Positions 1 through 6,075 of a stretch of DNA of 6,558 bases are shown here, one piece after another. The notes below the pieces were generated by a model. That model was not told the DNA's origin and did no database searches. It worked only from the letters and a program-made list of their open reading frames with translations. The translations under genes and the position numbers were made by a program. Within the stretch, counting starts at the first letter, position 1. Every line of letters starts with the position of its first letter. The DNA comes from Sulfurihydrogenibium yellowstonense SS-5 (lineage in GTDB: Bacteria; Aquificota; Aquificia; Aquificales; Hydrogenothermaceae). Where the stretch lies: positions 1-6,558 of the forward strand of contig NZ_ABZS01000094.1 of assembly GCF_000173615.1 (NCBI RefSeq), given 5' to 3'.

Positions 1-854
1 GGTTTTTCTGCCAAGAAGAAAGAAGAAGGCTGTAGAACTTCTTCCATTCCTTTTTCTGTCATGTTAAAGACTGCAAGCTCTCCGGAAGAGCCAAATCTGT
101 TTTTTATCACTTTTAAGATTCTGTAAGCATAACCTCTTTCACCTTCAAACTGGGCTACTGTGTCTACCAAATGCTCTAAAACCTTTGGACCTGCGATACT
201 TCCTTCCTTTGTAACCTGACCTACTATCAAGGATATTATTGATTTAGATTTTGAAATTTCTGTTATTTTACTGCTTACATACTTAACCTGACTTACAGAG
301 CCGGCTGGAGATTCTAAATTTTCTGAATAGACAGTTTGAACAGAATCTAAAACTATCAAATCCGGTTTGATGTTTTCAATAGCTTGTAAAATTGCTTCAA
401 GATTTGTCTCAGATAAAATATAAAGATTTTCTTTTAGAGCATTTAATCTTTCTGCTCTAATGTAAATCTGATACTGAGATTCTTCAGCTGATATGTATAA
501 AACTTTTTTATCATTTGCAAAGTAAGATGAGATTTGTAAAAGTAGTGTAGACTTACCAACCCCCGGCTCACCGGAGACAAGGACAACCTGACCATCTACA
601 AATCCACCGCCAAGTGCATTATCTAAGCTTTCAAATCCTGTTGAATATCGCTTTACTTCTGCTTCTTTTTTTAGCTTTGTTATTGGCAATGCTTGAGAAG
701 TTGATTGTGGTTTGAAAACTGTTTTTGTATCTTGTTTTATCTCTTCAACAACAGAATTATACGCACCACATACAGAACACCTTCCTACCCACGTTGGATA
801 GGTTGCCCCACACTCATTACATACATAAATTGTTTTTACCTTATTTTTCTTCAT
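1..854 (-). CDS. radA: DNA repair protein RadA (Sms), 3' end cut off by the window
   Basis: RadA is a RecA-related, DnaB-like ATPase that acts on recombination intermediates and helps branch migration during repair. I read 284 complete codons from the ATG at 854; the family is usually about 450 residues, so the C-terminal Lon-like domain lies outside the window. Visible parts, in order: an N-terminal four-cysteine zinc finger (C12, C15, C26, C29), a Walker A loop GEPGVGKS at 95-102, a Walker B strand LIVLD ending at D170, the loop VTKEG at 214-218, and the RadA-specific KNRFG motif at 251-255. An in-frame stop lies four codons upstream of this ATG, so it is the only reasonable start. There is no clear ribosome binding site; the start sits inside the end of rnhA (14-base overlap), which suggests translational coupling. 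Residue 213, before VTKEG, is Gln; from memory the family usually has His. Confidence 0.96.
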   Translation of the reverse strand, partial: MKKNKVKTIYVCNECGATYPTWVGRCSVCGAYNSVVEEIKQDTKTVFKPQSTSQALPITKLKKEAEVKRYSTGFESLDNALGGGFVDGQVVLVSGEPGVGKSTLLLQISSYFANDKKVLYISAEESQYQIYIRAERLNALKENLYILSETNLEAILQAIENIKPDLIVLDSVQTVYSENLESPAGSVSQVKYVSSKITEISKSKSIISLIVGQVTKEGSIAGPKVLEHLVDTVAQFEGERGYAYRILKVIKNRFGSSGELAVFNMTEKGMEEVLQPSSFFLAEK

Positions 855-1290
855 TTTGCATATACTTTAATGCTTCCATTTTTGCTACTTTATCACAGTA
901 TTCGTTCTCAGGATGTCCGTTATGTCCTTTAATCCAATATGCTTTTACATTATGTCTTTGTAAAAGCTGGTCTAATTTTTGCCATAAATCTATATTAAGC
1001 ACATCTTTCTTATTTGACGTTTTCCAGCCGTTTTTCTTCCATTTCTCAAGCCAGCTGTTTATACCATCAACTACATATTTACTATCAGTGTAAAGCTCTA
1101 TATTATAGCTATTTTTAATCTTTTCAAGGGCTTTTATTACTGCCATCAATTCCATCCGATTGTTCGTAGTTAGCTTTTCTCCACCTTTTACGACAGCTTT
1201 TTTCTCTCCGTCTGTTATGATACTACAATAACCACCAGGTCCTGGATTTCCAAGACTTGAACCATCGGCAAAAATTTTTAGTGTTTTCAT
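841..1290 (-). CDS. rnhA: Ribonuclease HI
   Basis: RNase HI cuts the RNA strand of RNA-DNA hybrids, removing primers and R-loops; it is a cytoplasmic, metal-dependent enzyme. The 149-residue product has the normal length for bacterial type 1 enzymes. The catalytic set is complete and almost in register with E. coli: D9 in FADGS, E47 in RMEL, D69 in YTDS and D133, plus the helper histidine H123 in GHNGH. The basic Trp-rich handle (residues about 80-95) that grips the hybrid is present. AAGGG (1299-1295) lies 4 bases before the ATG, a rather tight ribosome binding site. The last 14 bases overlap the start of radA, so the two are probably one transcript. The gene diverges from mtnC across a 63-base gap. 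No anomaly seen. Confidence 0.97.
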   Translation of the reverse strand: MKTLKIFADGSSLGNPGPGGYCSIITDGEKKAVVKGGEKLTTNNRMELMAVIKALEKIKNSYNIELYTDSKYVVDGINSWLEKWKKNGWKTSNKKDVLNIDLWQKLDQLLQRHNVKAYWIKGHNGHPENEYCDKVAKMEALKYMQNEEK

Positions 1291-1297
1291 CTTTCCC

Positions 1298-1327
1298 TTG
1301 ATGTTTAAAATTTAAATTTGGTAAAAT
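1298..1327 (+). promoter_or_regulatory. Candidate sigma70-type promoter of mtnC
   Basis: TTGATG (1298-1303) serves as -35 and TAAAAT (1322-1327) as -10, with an 18-base spacer and a TGG extension in front of the -10 (TGGTAAAAT). A start near 1333-1335 would give a leader of about 20 bases containing the ribosome binding site. The -35 overlaps the rnhA ribosome binding region on the other strand. For rnhA, TTGATA at 1335-1330 on the minus strand is a possible -35, but I see no good -10 for it. Prediction from sequence only. Confidence 0.55.
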
Positions 1328-1340
1328 CTTATCAAAAAAG

Positions 1341-1345
1341 AGGAG
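1341..1345 (+). promoter_or_regulatory. Ribosome binding site that fixes the mtnC start
   Basis: AGGAG lies 8 bases before the ATG at 1354. An in-frame TTG at 1318 would add 12 residues, but it has no ribosome binding site, lies inside the predicted promoter, and the added residues precede the conserved start of the family. The ATG at 1354 is therefore preferred. Confidence 0.85.
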
Positions 1346-1353
1346 AAAACTCA

Positions 1354-2046
1354 ATGATAAAGGCAGTTTTAACAGACATAGAAGGCACAACAACGCCTAT
1401 CTCTTTCGTAAAAGATGTATTGTTTCCTTATTCTTATGAAAAAATGGAAGAATTCGTAAAAAACAATCTTCAAAATCCACAAGTACAAAAAATTATAGAA
1501 GATGTAAAGAAAGAGATTAATAAAAGTGATGCTTCTTTGGAAGAGGTGATAGAAATTCTTAAAAGTTGGATAGTTGAGGATAAAAAAATTACTCCTTTAA
1601 AAGAGTTGCAAGGGCTGATTTGGGAAGAGGGCTATAAATCTGGTAAACTGCAGGGCTTTGTATATCCAGATGCTTATAATAAGTTAAAAGAATGGTTTTG
1701 TTCTGGAATAAAGATTTTTATATATTCTTCTGGCTCTGTAAAAGCTCAAAAGCTTTTGTTTTCTTATACAAATTATGGAGATTTAAATTATCTATTTTCT
1801 GGCTATTTTGATACCAACATCGGAAATAAGAAAGATAAACAGTCTTATGTAAAGATTGCAAAGGAGATAGGGTTTAATCCTTCAGAGATTTTATTTTTAT
1901 CAGATAATTCGGATGAAATAATAGCAGCTGCTTCTGCTGGATATAATGTTATTAGACTTGTAAGACCGTTAGATGCTGAGTACATAGATAATTTTCCTTA
2001 CAAACAGGTTGAAAGTTTTGATGAGATAGAGATTGGGAGGTTGTGA
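1354..2046 (+). CDS. mtnC: Enolase-phosphatase E1 of methionine salvage
   Basis: The 230-residue product belongs to the HAD superfamily and matches the length of bacterial MtnC (about 229). The enzyme enolises 2,3-diketo-5-methylthiopentyl-1-phosphate and then removes the phosphate to give the acireductone, a late step in recycling methylthioadenosine to methionine. Seen in the sequence: HAD motif I as DIEGTT (D8, E10, T12) followed by the family-typical PISFVKDVLFPY, motif II around YSSGS (124-128), the motif III lysine in NKKDKQSY (159 or 160), and motif IV LSDN with D184. The alpha-helical cap lies between residues about 20 and 100. It is the only plus-strand gene here, with its own predicted promoter, and no other salvage gene is nearby. 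Downstream it meets leuS tail to tail. The product feeds an oxygen-dependent dioxygenase (MtnD) in the usual pathway, which would fit a microaerophile; that link is inference. Confidence 0.93.
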   Translation: MIKAVLTDIEGTTTPISFVKDVLFPYSYEKMEEFVKNNLQNPQVQKIIEDVKKEINKSDASLEEVIEILKSWIVEDKKITPLKELQGLIWEEGYKSGKLQGFVYPDAYNKLKEWFCSGIKIFIYSSGSVKAQKLLFSYTNYGDLNYLFSGYFDTNIGNKKDKQSYVKIAKEIGFNPSEILFLSDNSDEIIAAASAGYNVIRLVRPLDAEYIDNFPYKQVESFDEIEIGRL

Positions 2047-2070
2047 GTGTGGGATTAAGCTATCAGAAAA

Positions 2071-2079
2071 TGGTATAAT
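2071..2079 (+). promoter_or_regulatory. Extended -10 sequence just after mtnC
   Basis: TGG followed by a perfect TATAAT (2074-2079). No convincing -35 is found 16-18 bases upstream, so if it works it would rely on the extended -10. A transcript from about 2086 would run straight into the hairpin and T-run at 2110-2151, giving an RNA of roughly 60-65 bases. In AT-rich DNA such a match may be chance. Confidence 0.25.
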
Positions 2080-2109
2080 TATCAAGCATCAGGCAATTAC
2101 GTCTTTGCC

Positions 2110-2151
2110 TGTCATTCTGCAGCCGACGAAGAATCTCATATTTTTTCTTTT
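2110..2151 (+). terminator. Repeat copy A with T-run, candidate mtnC terminator
   Basis: ATTCT (2114-2118) pairs with AGAAT (2130-2134) around an 11-base loop that can close further by a G-A and a C-G pair. It is followed, after CTCATA, by TTTTTTCTTTT (2141-2151). It lies 64 bases past the mtnC stop and points the right way. The stem is short and AT-rich for a thermophile, so termination strength is uncertain. Confidence 0.45.
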
Positions 2152-2154
2152 CAA

Positions 2155-2203
2155 GTCAAAAAATCAAAAAAGAGATCCTTCAGACTTCGTCCTCAGGATG
2201 ACA
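2155..2203 (-). terminator. Repeat copy B with T-runs, candidate leuS terminator
   Basis: Read on the minus strand, ATCCT (2199-2195) pairs with AGGAT (2179-2175). Inside it are two facing GA steps (2194-2193 and 2181-2180), then GGAC (2192-2189) pairing with GTCT (2185-2182) with one G-T wobble, and a GAA loop. After CTC come two T-runs of six (2171-2166 and 2163-2158). It lies about 145 bases past the leuS stop, in the direction of leuS transcription. It is the best hairpin of the set. Confidence 0.5.
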
Positions 2204-2234
2204 AGGAAAGGCAAATTTAAAAAATTTTGGAACA

Positions 2235-2255
2235 CCCTCAGTCCACAGGATGACA
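2235..2255 (-). repeat. Degenerate copy C of the hairpin repeat
   Basis: On the minus strand this begins TGTCATCCTG like copy B, then shortens. ATCCT (2251-2247) can still pair with AGGGT (2238-2234), with one wobble, around an 8-base loop. It has the same orientation as copy B but no T-run follows. Probably an older or truncated member of the family. Confidence 0.55.
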
Positions 2256-2269
2256 GAGAAAGTGAAATA

Positions 2270-2296
2270 GTATAGGCAATCATGAATTGCCCATAC
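2270..2296. other. Stem-loop between repeat copy C and the leuS 3' end
   Basis: GTAT (2270-2273) pairs with ATAC (2293-2296), then one A/C mismatch, then GGCAAT (2275-2280) pairs with ATTGCC (2286-2291) around a 5-base loop. It lies about 50 bases past the leuS stop. In the leuS direction it is followed only by a weak pyrimidine stretch (TATTTCACTTTC), so it could be a weak terminator or a 3'-end stabiliser. It is unrelated to the hairpin repeat in sequence but shares the GGCAAT box. Confidence 0.5.
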
Positions 2297-2346
2297 ACAT
2301 TATACGTTAACGATTACCTTATTGGTTATTCTGTGGCTGGCAAATT

Positions 2347-4173
2347 CTACCTTCTGCTTACAAACTCTTCTAACTTCTCTTTAAACTCATCTACTGATAT
2401 ATTCTCATCTACGCCTAAAATTTCAAGAAGCTTTCCTATGCTTATCCATTTTTTCAATACCATTCCCTGGGTAAGAAGCTTTTCAAATGGTTCATCTACA
2501 GATACTAAACCTATATCCTTCAAAAACTTAGTGAAAAATCTCGAATATAAAAGATGTAAAACAGCATGCTCTATACCGCCAATGTATATATCAACCGGCA
2601 TCCAGTAGTCAACTTTTTCTTTATCAAAAGGAAGTTTGTCATTTTTTGGGTCGCAGTATCTTAAAAAGTACCATGAACTGTCAACGAATGTATCCATTGT
2701 GTCTGTTTCTCTTTTTGCCGGCTTTCCACACTTAGGACAGGTTGTATTGACAAACTCTTCTACCTTTGACAACGGAGATCCACCAACTCCTGTAAATTCT
2801 ACATCCTGCGGAAGGACAACAGGTAAATCTTCTTCTGGCACCGGAACTATTCCGCAATCATCACAGTAAATAATAGGTATAGGAGTACCCCAGTATCTTT
2901 GACGAGAGATGTTCCAGTCTCTTAGTTTATAGTTTATCGTTTTCTTTCCTAAACCTTTTTCTTCTAAATATTTTGTAATCTCTTGCTTTGCTTTTGAAGA
3001 TTCAAGTCCGCTAAATTCTCCTGAGTTTACCAAAATTCCTTCTTCTTCTTCATACGCTGATTTTTCAAAATCCCACTCTTTATCTTTTGGCTGTACTACT
3101 ACTTTTATAGGAAGATTATATTTTTTTGCAAACTCAAAATCTCTTTCATCATGAGCCGGAACTGCCATAATTGCTCCTGTTCCATATCCCCAAAGTATAT
3201 AGTTTGCTGCATATATAGGAATCTCTTCTTTTGTAAGTGGATTTATTGCATACTTTCCTGTAAACACGCCTTCTTTTTCTTCAACAATTCCCCTTTCTTT
3301 TGTAGACATTGATTTGATTTTATCTACGAAAGCTTTAACTTCTTCAAAATATGGAGTATCTTTTGCAAGGTCTAAAACAAGCGGATTTTCTGGTGCCAAT
3401 GCCATAAACGTAACGCCAAAAATAGTGTCTGGTCTTGTTGTAAAAACTTCTATGTAGTCTGATGAGCCTTTAACCGGAAATTTTATCGTTGCTCCTTCTG
3501 ATTTTCCTATCCAATTTTCTTGCATAATCAAAACTTGTGAAGGCCATTTGCCTTTTAGTTTTTCTAAATCTTCAAGAAGTCTTTCTGCATAATCTGTTAT
3601 CTTTAAATACCAAGACGGAATTTCTTTTTGAACAACAGAAGTTCCACACCTCCAACATTTTCCTTCAATAACTTGTTCGTTTGCCAATACTGTTAGGTCA
3701 TGTGGACACCAGTTTACGATTGCTGATTTTCTGTATGCAATTCCTTTTTCAAACATCTTTAAGAATATCCATTGATTCCATTTATAATATTCCGGATTGC
3801 AGGTAGTCACTTCTCTGTCCCAATCATAAGAAAATCCAAGCCTTTTTAATTGTTGCCTCATATAGTCTATGTTTTCGTAAGTCCATTTTGCCGGATGGAC
3901 GCCGTGTTTTATTGCTGCGTTTTCTGCAGGCATTCCAAAAGCATCCCATCCCATTGGATGAAGTGTATTTTTTCCTGCCATTCTATAATATCTGTTTACT
4001 ACATCACCTATTGCATAGTTTCTCACATGTCCCATATGGATTTTTCCGGATGGATACGGGAACATTTCAAGAACATAATATTTATTTCCTTCTTCCTCTT
4101 TTGTTTTGAATATTTTATTTTCTTCCCATTCTTTTAAAAAACTGTTTTCAATTTCTTGAAAGTTGTATTCCAT
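2347..4173 (-). CDS. leuS: Leucyl-tRNA synthetase, alpha (N-terminal) subunit of a split enzyme
   Basis: The enzyme attaches leucine to tRNA-Leu and edits mischarged tRNA. Seen in order in 608 residues: the class I HIGH signature as HMGH (46-49) after MFPYPSG; a zinc-binding pattern C156, C173, C176; the CP1 editing domain with TTRPDT (245-250) and [15 protein letters not shown] (331-345, including conserved D345); a second cysteine cluster C437/C440 and C479/C482; [11 protein letters not shown] (419-429); and [17 protein letters not shown] (531-547). It ends shortly after TQGMVL (568-573), in the leucine-specific region before KMSKS, so KMSKS and the anticodon-binding domain must come from a separate beta gene not in this window. 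Aquifex aeolicus is known to have such an alpha-beta enzyme (alpha about 634 residues, from memory). Full-length enzymes have over 800 residues. AAAGAGG (4188-4182) lies 8 bases before the ATG. The gene follows carB by 20 bases. The stop is TAG. Confidence 0.95.
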   Translation of the reverse strand: MEYNFQEIENSFLKEWEENKIFKTKEEEGNKYYVLEMFPYPSGKIHMGHVRNYAIGDVVNRYYRMAGKNTLHPMGWDAFGMPAENAAIKHGVHPAKWTYENIDYMRQQLKRLGFSYDWDREVTTCNPEYYKWNQWIFLKMFEKGIAYRKSAIVNWCPHDLTVLANEQVIEGKCWRCGTSVVQKEIPSWYLKITDYAERLLEDLEKLKGKWPSQVLIMQENWIGKSEGATIKFPVKGSSDYIEVFTTRPDTIFGVTFMALAPENPLVLDLAKDTPYFEEVKAFVDKIKSMSTKERGIVEEKEGVFTGKYAINPLTKEEIPIYAANYILWGYGTGAIMAVPAHDERDFEFAKKYNLPIKVVVQPKDKEWDFEKSAYEEEEGILVNSGEFSGLESSKAKQEITKYLEEKGLGKKTINYKLRDWNISRQRYWGTPIPIIYCDDCGIVPVPEEDLPVVLPQDVEFTGVGGSPLSKVEEFVNTTCPKCGKPAKRETDTMDTFVDSSWYFLRYCDPKNDKLPFDKEKVDYWMPVDIYIGGIEHAVLHLLYSRFFTKFLKDIGLVSVDEPFEKLLTQGMVLKKWISIGKLLEILGVDENISVDEFKEKLEEFVSRR

Positions 4174-4193
4174 CTTCTAAACCTCTTTAAACT

Positions 4194-5870
4194 TTATTCA
4201 GATACTCTAAAGGTTATTACATTATCATCTTCAACCTTTCCGGAAAGACTTTCATAAGATGAATAGTAGTAAGGTGTAAATGCTTCAAACTCTGCCGCGC
4301 ATGTATCAACAACTTTATAGCTTACCTCTATTCTTCTTTTTCTAATCTCTTCCTCTGTTGTTTTTAGAAGTCTTGCAAGCTCTCTATCAGAAAATCCCCA
4401 CTGCTTAGCTTTTTCAAGCTCTTGGTCTGTGATTGAGTTTATATCCTTCGTAGATAAATAAAGCTCATAATCTATGATTTCTTTGATTTGACTTAAAAAC
4501 CATTTATCTATGTGAGATAATCTGTTAATCTCATCTACGCTATAGCCTCTTCTAAAACCTTCCGCAATATACCAAAGCCTGTCCGGATTTGGCTTTATTA
4601 TTTTTTCTTTTAATGTTTGCTCATCTATATTTTCTAATCCCATGTAAAATCCATATCTTCCAAGTTCAAGACTTCTTAACGCTTTTTGCAGACTTTCTTT
4701 AAACGTTCTTCCGATAGCCATAACTTCGCCGACGGATTTCATCATGGTTGTAAGGGTTGGGTCTGCTTCTGGGAATTTTGCAAAGTCAAATCTTGGTATT
4801 TTTACAACTATATAATCTATCGTTGGTTCAAAAGATGCTGGTGTTTTTTTAGTAATGTCGTTTGGCAGTTCATCGAGTGTGTACCCAACAGCGAGCTTTG
4901 CTGCAATCTTTGCTATCGGAAAGCCTGTAGCTTTTGATGCCAAAGCTGATGAACGAGAAACCCTTGGGTTCATCTCTATTACATAAAATTCGCCGGTTTT
5001 TGGATTTTGTGAAAACTGAACGTTAGAACCACCTGTCTCAACCCCAATCTCTCTCATTACCGCTATAGAGTAATTTCTCAAAATTTGATATTCTCTATCA
5101 GACAGTGTTATTGCAGGAGCAACTGTTATACTATCTCCTGTATGAACGCCCATTGGGTCTAAGTTTTCTATTGAACAGATAATCACACAGTTATCATTTT
5201 TATCTCTCATAACTTCCATCTCGAACTCTTTCCAACCAATCACCGATTCTTCAAGTAGTACTTCATGAATTGGAGATGCATCAAGACCTGCTTTTACTTT
5301 TGGATAAAATTCATCTCTGTTATATGCTATACTACCACCTGTACCACCAAGTGTAAAAGATGGTCTTATGATTACCGGAAAGCCTATCCAATCAATAACT
5401 TCTTCAGCCTCTGCAATAGATTTTACTACTGCACTTTTTGGCATAGACAGACCGATATTTTCCATAGCTTTTTTAAATAAATCTCTATCCTCTGCTTTTT
5501 TTATGACTTCATACTTTGCACCTATAAGCTCAACGTTGTATTTATCTAAAATTCCTTTTTCATACAAATCTACTGCAAGGTTTAATGCTGTCTGTCCGCC
5601 AAGTGTGGGAAGTATTGCATCCGGTCTTTCTTTTTCTATGATTTTCTCTAATACCGGTGTAATCAATGGTTCTATGTATGTTTTATCTGCTATGTTTGGG
5701 TCTGTCATGATGGTTGCTGGATTTGAATTTACGAGAATAACTCTATATCCTTCTTCTTTTAATGCTTTTGCCCCTTGCGTTCCTGAGTAGTCAAACTCTG
5801 CAGCTTGACCGATTATTATCGGACCTGACCCAATAAGCAGAATAGTTTCTATATCCGTTCTTTTAGGCAT
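4194..5870 (-). CDS. carB: Carbamoyl-phosphate synthase large chain, N-terminal half (split CarB)
   Basis: CarB makes carbamoyl phosphate from bicarbonate, ammonia (delivered by CarA from glutamine) and two ATP, for pyrimidine and arginine synthesis. This 558-residue chain covers the carboxyphosphate half (about 1-400) and the oligomerisation domain (about 401-555). It stops just where the second ATP-grasp half would begin (E. coli CarB has 1073 residues). Nucleotide-binding residues fall at exactly the E. coli numbers: R129, R169, E215, H243, N283, Q285, E299 and N301, with GSGP at 14-17 and the glycine loop LGGTGG at 174-179. The domain border is marked by VDTCAAEF (521-528) and YSSYE (536-540). 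The tail after it is not homologous to the second half, so this is a natural end rather than a frameshift remnant. Aquifex has separate carB1 and carB2, the same layout. AGAGG (5881-5877) lies 6 bases before the ATG. It is first in a pair with leuS; carA and the second half are not in the window. Confidence 0.95.
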   Translation of the reverse strand: MPKRTDIETILLIGSGPIIIGQAAEFDYSGTQGAKALKEEGYRVILVNSNPATIMTDPNIADKTYIEPLITPVLEKIIEKERPDAILPTLGGQTALNLAVDLYEKGILDKYNVELIGAKYEVIKKAEDRDLFKKAMENIGLSMPKSAVVKSIAEAEEVIDWIGFPVIIRPSFTLGGTGGSIAYNRDEFYPKVKAGLDASPIHEVLLEESVIGWKEFEMEVMRDKNDNCVIICSIENLDPMGVHTGDSITVAPAITLSDREYQILRNYSIAVMREIGVETGGSNVQFSQNPKTGEFYVIEMNPRVSRSSALASKATGFPIAKIAAKLAVGYTLDELPNDITKKTPASFEPTIDYIVVKIPRFDFAKFPEADPTLTTMMKSVGEVMAIGRTFKESLQKALRSLELGRYGFYMGLENIDEQTLKEKIIKPNPDRLWYIAEGFRRGYSVDEINRLSHIDKWFLSQIKEIIDYELYLSTKDINSITDQELEKAKQWGFSDRELARLLKTTEEEIRKRRIEVSYKVVDTCAAEFEAFTPYYYSSYESLSGKVEDDNVITFRVSE

Positions 5871-5901
5871 ATTCTACCTCTGATAAATTTTAAATATATA
5901 T

Positions 5902-5930
5902 TTTATCATTCTTAGGACTTTTAGAGTTAA
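5902..5930 (-). promoter_or_regulatory. Candidate promoter of the carB-leuS pair
   Basis: On the minus strand, TTAACT (5930-5925) and GATAAA (5907-5902) match 4 of 6 consensus bases each, with an exact 17-base spacer. The implied start near 5895 gives a leader of about 25 bases that includes the AGAGG ribosome binding site. The match is modest, and AT-rich DNA gives chance hits. Confidence 0.35.
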
Positions 5931-5957
5931 GAGTGGACCTGTCCCAAAAATCAAAAT

Positions 5958-5995
5958 TGTCATTCTGAGCGTAAGCGAAGAATCTCATGTTTTTT
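5958..5995 (+). repeat. Copy D of the hairpin repeat with trailing T-run
   Basis: This copy begins TGTCATTCTGAGC and, with copy A, shares CGAAGAATCTCAT. ATTCT (5962-5966) pairs with AGAAT (5979-5983). Next come facing GA steps (5967-5968 and 5977-5978), then GC (5969-5970) with GC (5975-5976), capped by GTAA (5971-5974), a GNRA-type loop in RNA. A run of six T follows at 5990-5995. Read on plus it resembles a small terminator, but both neighbours are transcribed on minus. Read on minus the stem keeps only the outer and inner pairs and is followed by TTTTGATTTTT (5957-5947). Confidence 0.65.
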
Positions 5996-6012
5996 GTTGA
6001 ATTTCTCGCCCG

Positions 6013-6024
6013 ATGTATATACAT
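6013..6024. other. Perfect 12-bp palindrome upstream of carB
   Basis: ATGTATATACAT is its own reverse complement. It lies in the gap between carB and the small coiled-coil gene, about 140 bases before the carB start. It could be a dimeric regulator site, but the core is alternating TA and such palindromes arise easily in AT-rich DNA. Apart from this, copy D, the candidate carB promoter and an A-run at 6035-6042, I see nothing in the 5871-6075 gap. Confidence 0.2.
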
Positions 6025-6075
6025 TCTATATCTTAAAAAAAATTTTGTAGCATTCTCAGTTAAGAAAAGGCTGTG

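Larger units (their letters stand above)
2110..2203. repeat. Inverted pair of the hairpin repeat (copies A and B)
   Basis: Copy A (2110-2137, plus orientation) and copy B (2203-2172, minus orientation) are related, both starting TGTCAT(T/C)CTG and ending ATCTC. They face each other across a T-rich then A-rich centre (2138-2171), so the whole segment could also fold as one long imperfect hairpin. The flanks pair as well: TTTGCC lies just before A, and its complement GGCAAA lies at 2210-2215 beyond B. It is not a coding element, and no transposase is present. Confidence 0.75.
2047..2346. other. Convergent intergenic region with hairpin repeats and no credible gene
   Basis: This stretch separates the 3' ends of mtnC and leuS. 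I found no gene in it: the one reading frame that crosses it (2033-2275) runs over repeat arms and resembles nothing known. It contains an extended -10 sequence, three copies of a hairpin repeat (one degenerate) with T-runs after two of them, a separate stem-loop at 2270-2296, and several GGCAA boxes in both orientations, listed separately. Most of it can be explained as transcription-terminating structure for the two facing genes. Confidence 0.8.

Noticed and set aside
1318..1353. Earlier TTG start for mtnC adding 12 residues
   Set aside because: It lies within the predicted promoter, lacks a ribosome binding site, and the family begins at the later Met, which has AGGAG 8 bases upstream.
2110..2203. 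A/B pair as a complete insertion sequence or a CRISPR array
   Set aside because: There is no transposase, no regular spacing and only two to three imperfect copies in opposite orientations; at most it is a non-autonomous element.
2033..2275. An 80-codon plus-strand reading frame after mtnC
   Set aside because: It runs across repeat copies A, B and C, overlaps the end of mtnC, has no ribosome binding site and resembles no protein family. The frame is open by chance.
2326..2349. Readthrough of the leuS TAG into NLPATE and a TAA
   Set aside because: Only six codons follow and they do not resemble the missing LeuRS part; no stop-codon recoding signal is visible.
2282..2608. A 108-codon plus-strand frame at the leuS 3' end
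   Set aside because: Most of it lies antisense within the well-supported leuS coding region; its translation has no recognisable features.
2347..4173. leuS as a pseudogene broken by a nonsense mutation
   Set aside because: No KMSKS or anticodon-binding domain sequence follows the stop in any frame before mtnC, and the break matches the natural alpha-beta split known in Aquifex.
4194..5870. carB truncated by frameshift
   Set aside because: No second-half sequence follows in any frame, leuS starts 20 bases later with its own ribosome binding site, and the end sits at the domain border as in Aquifex carB1.
6031..6065. A-run (6035-6042) with TCTTAA/TTAAGA arms as a terminator of the small coiled-coil gene
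   Set aside because: On the minus strand the eight T have no stable GC-containing hairpin directly before them; the 6-base arms span a loop of over 20 bases.
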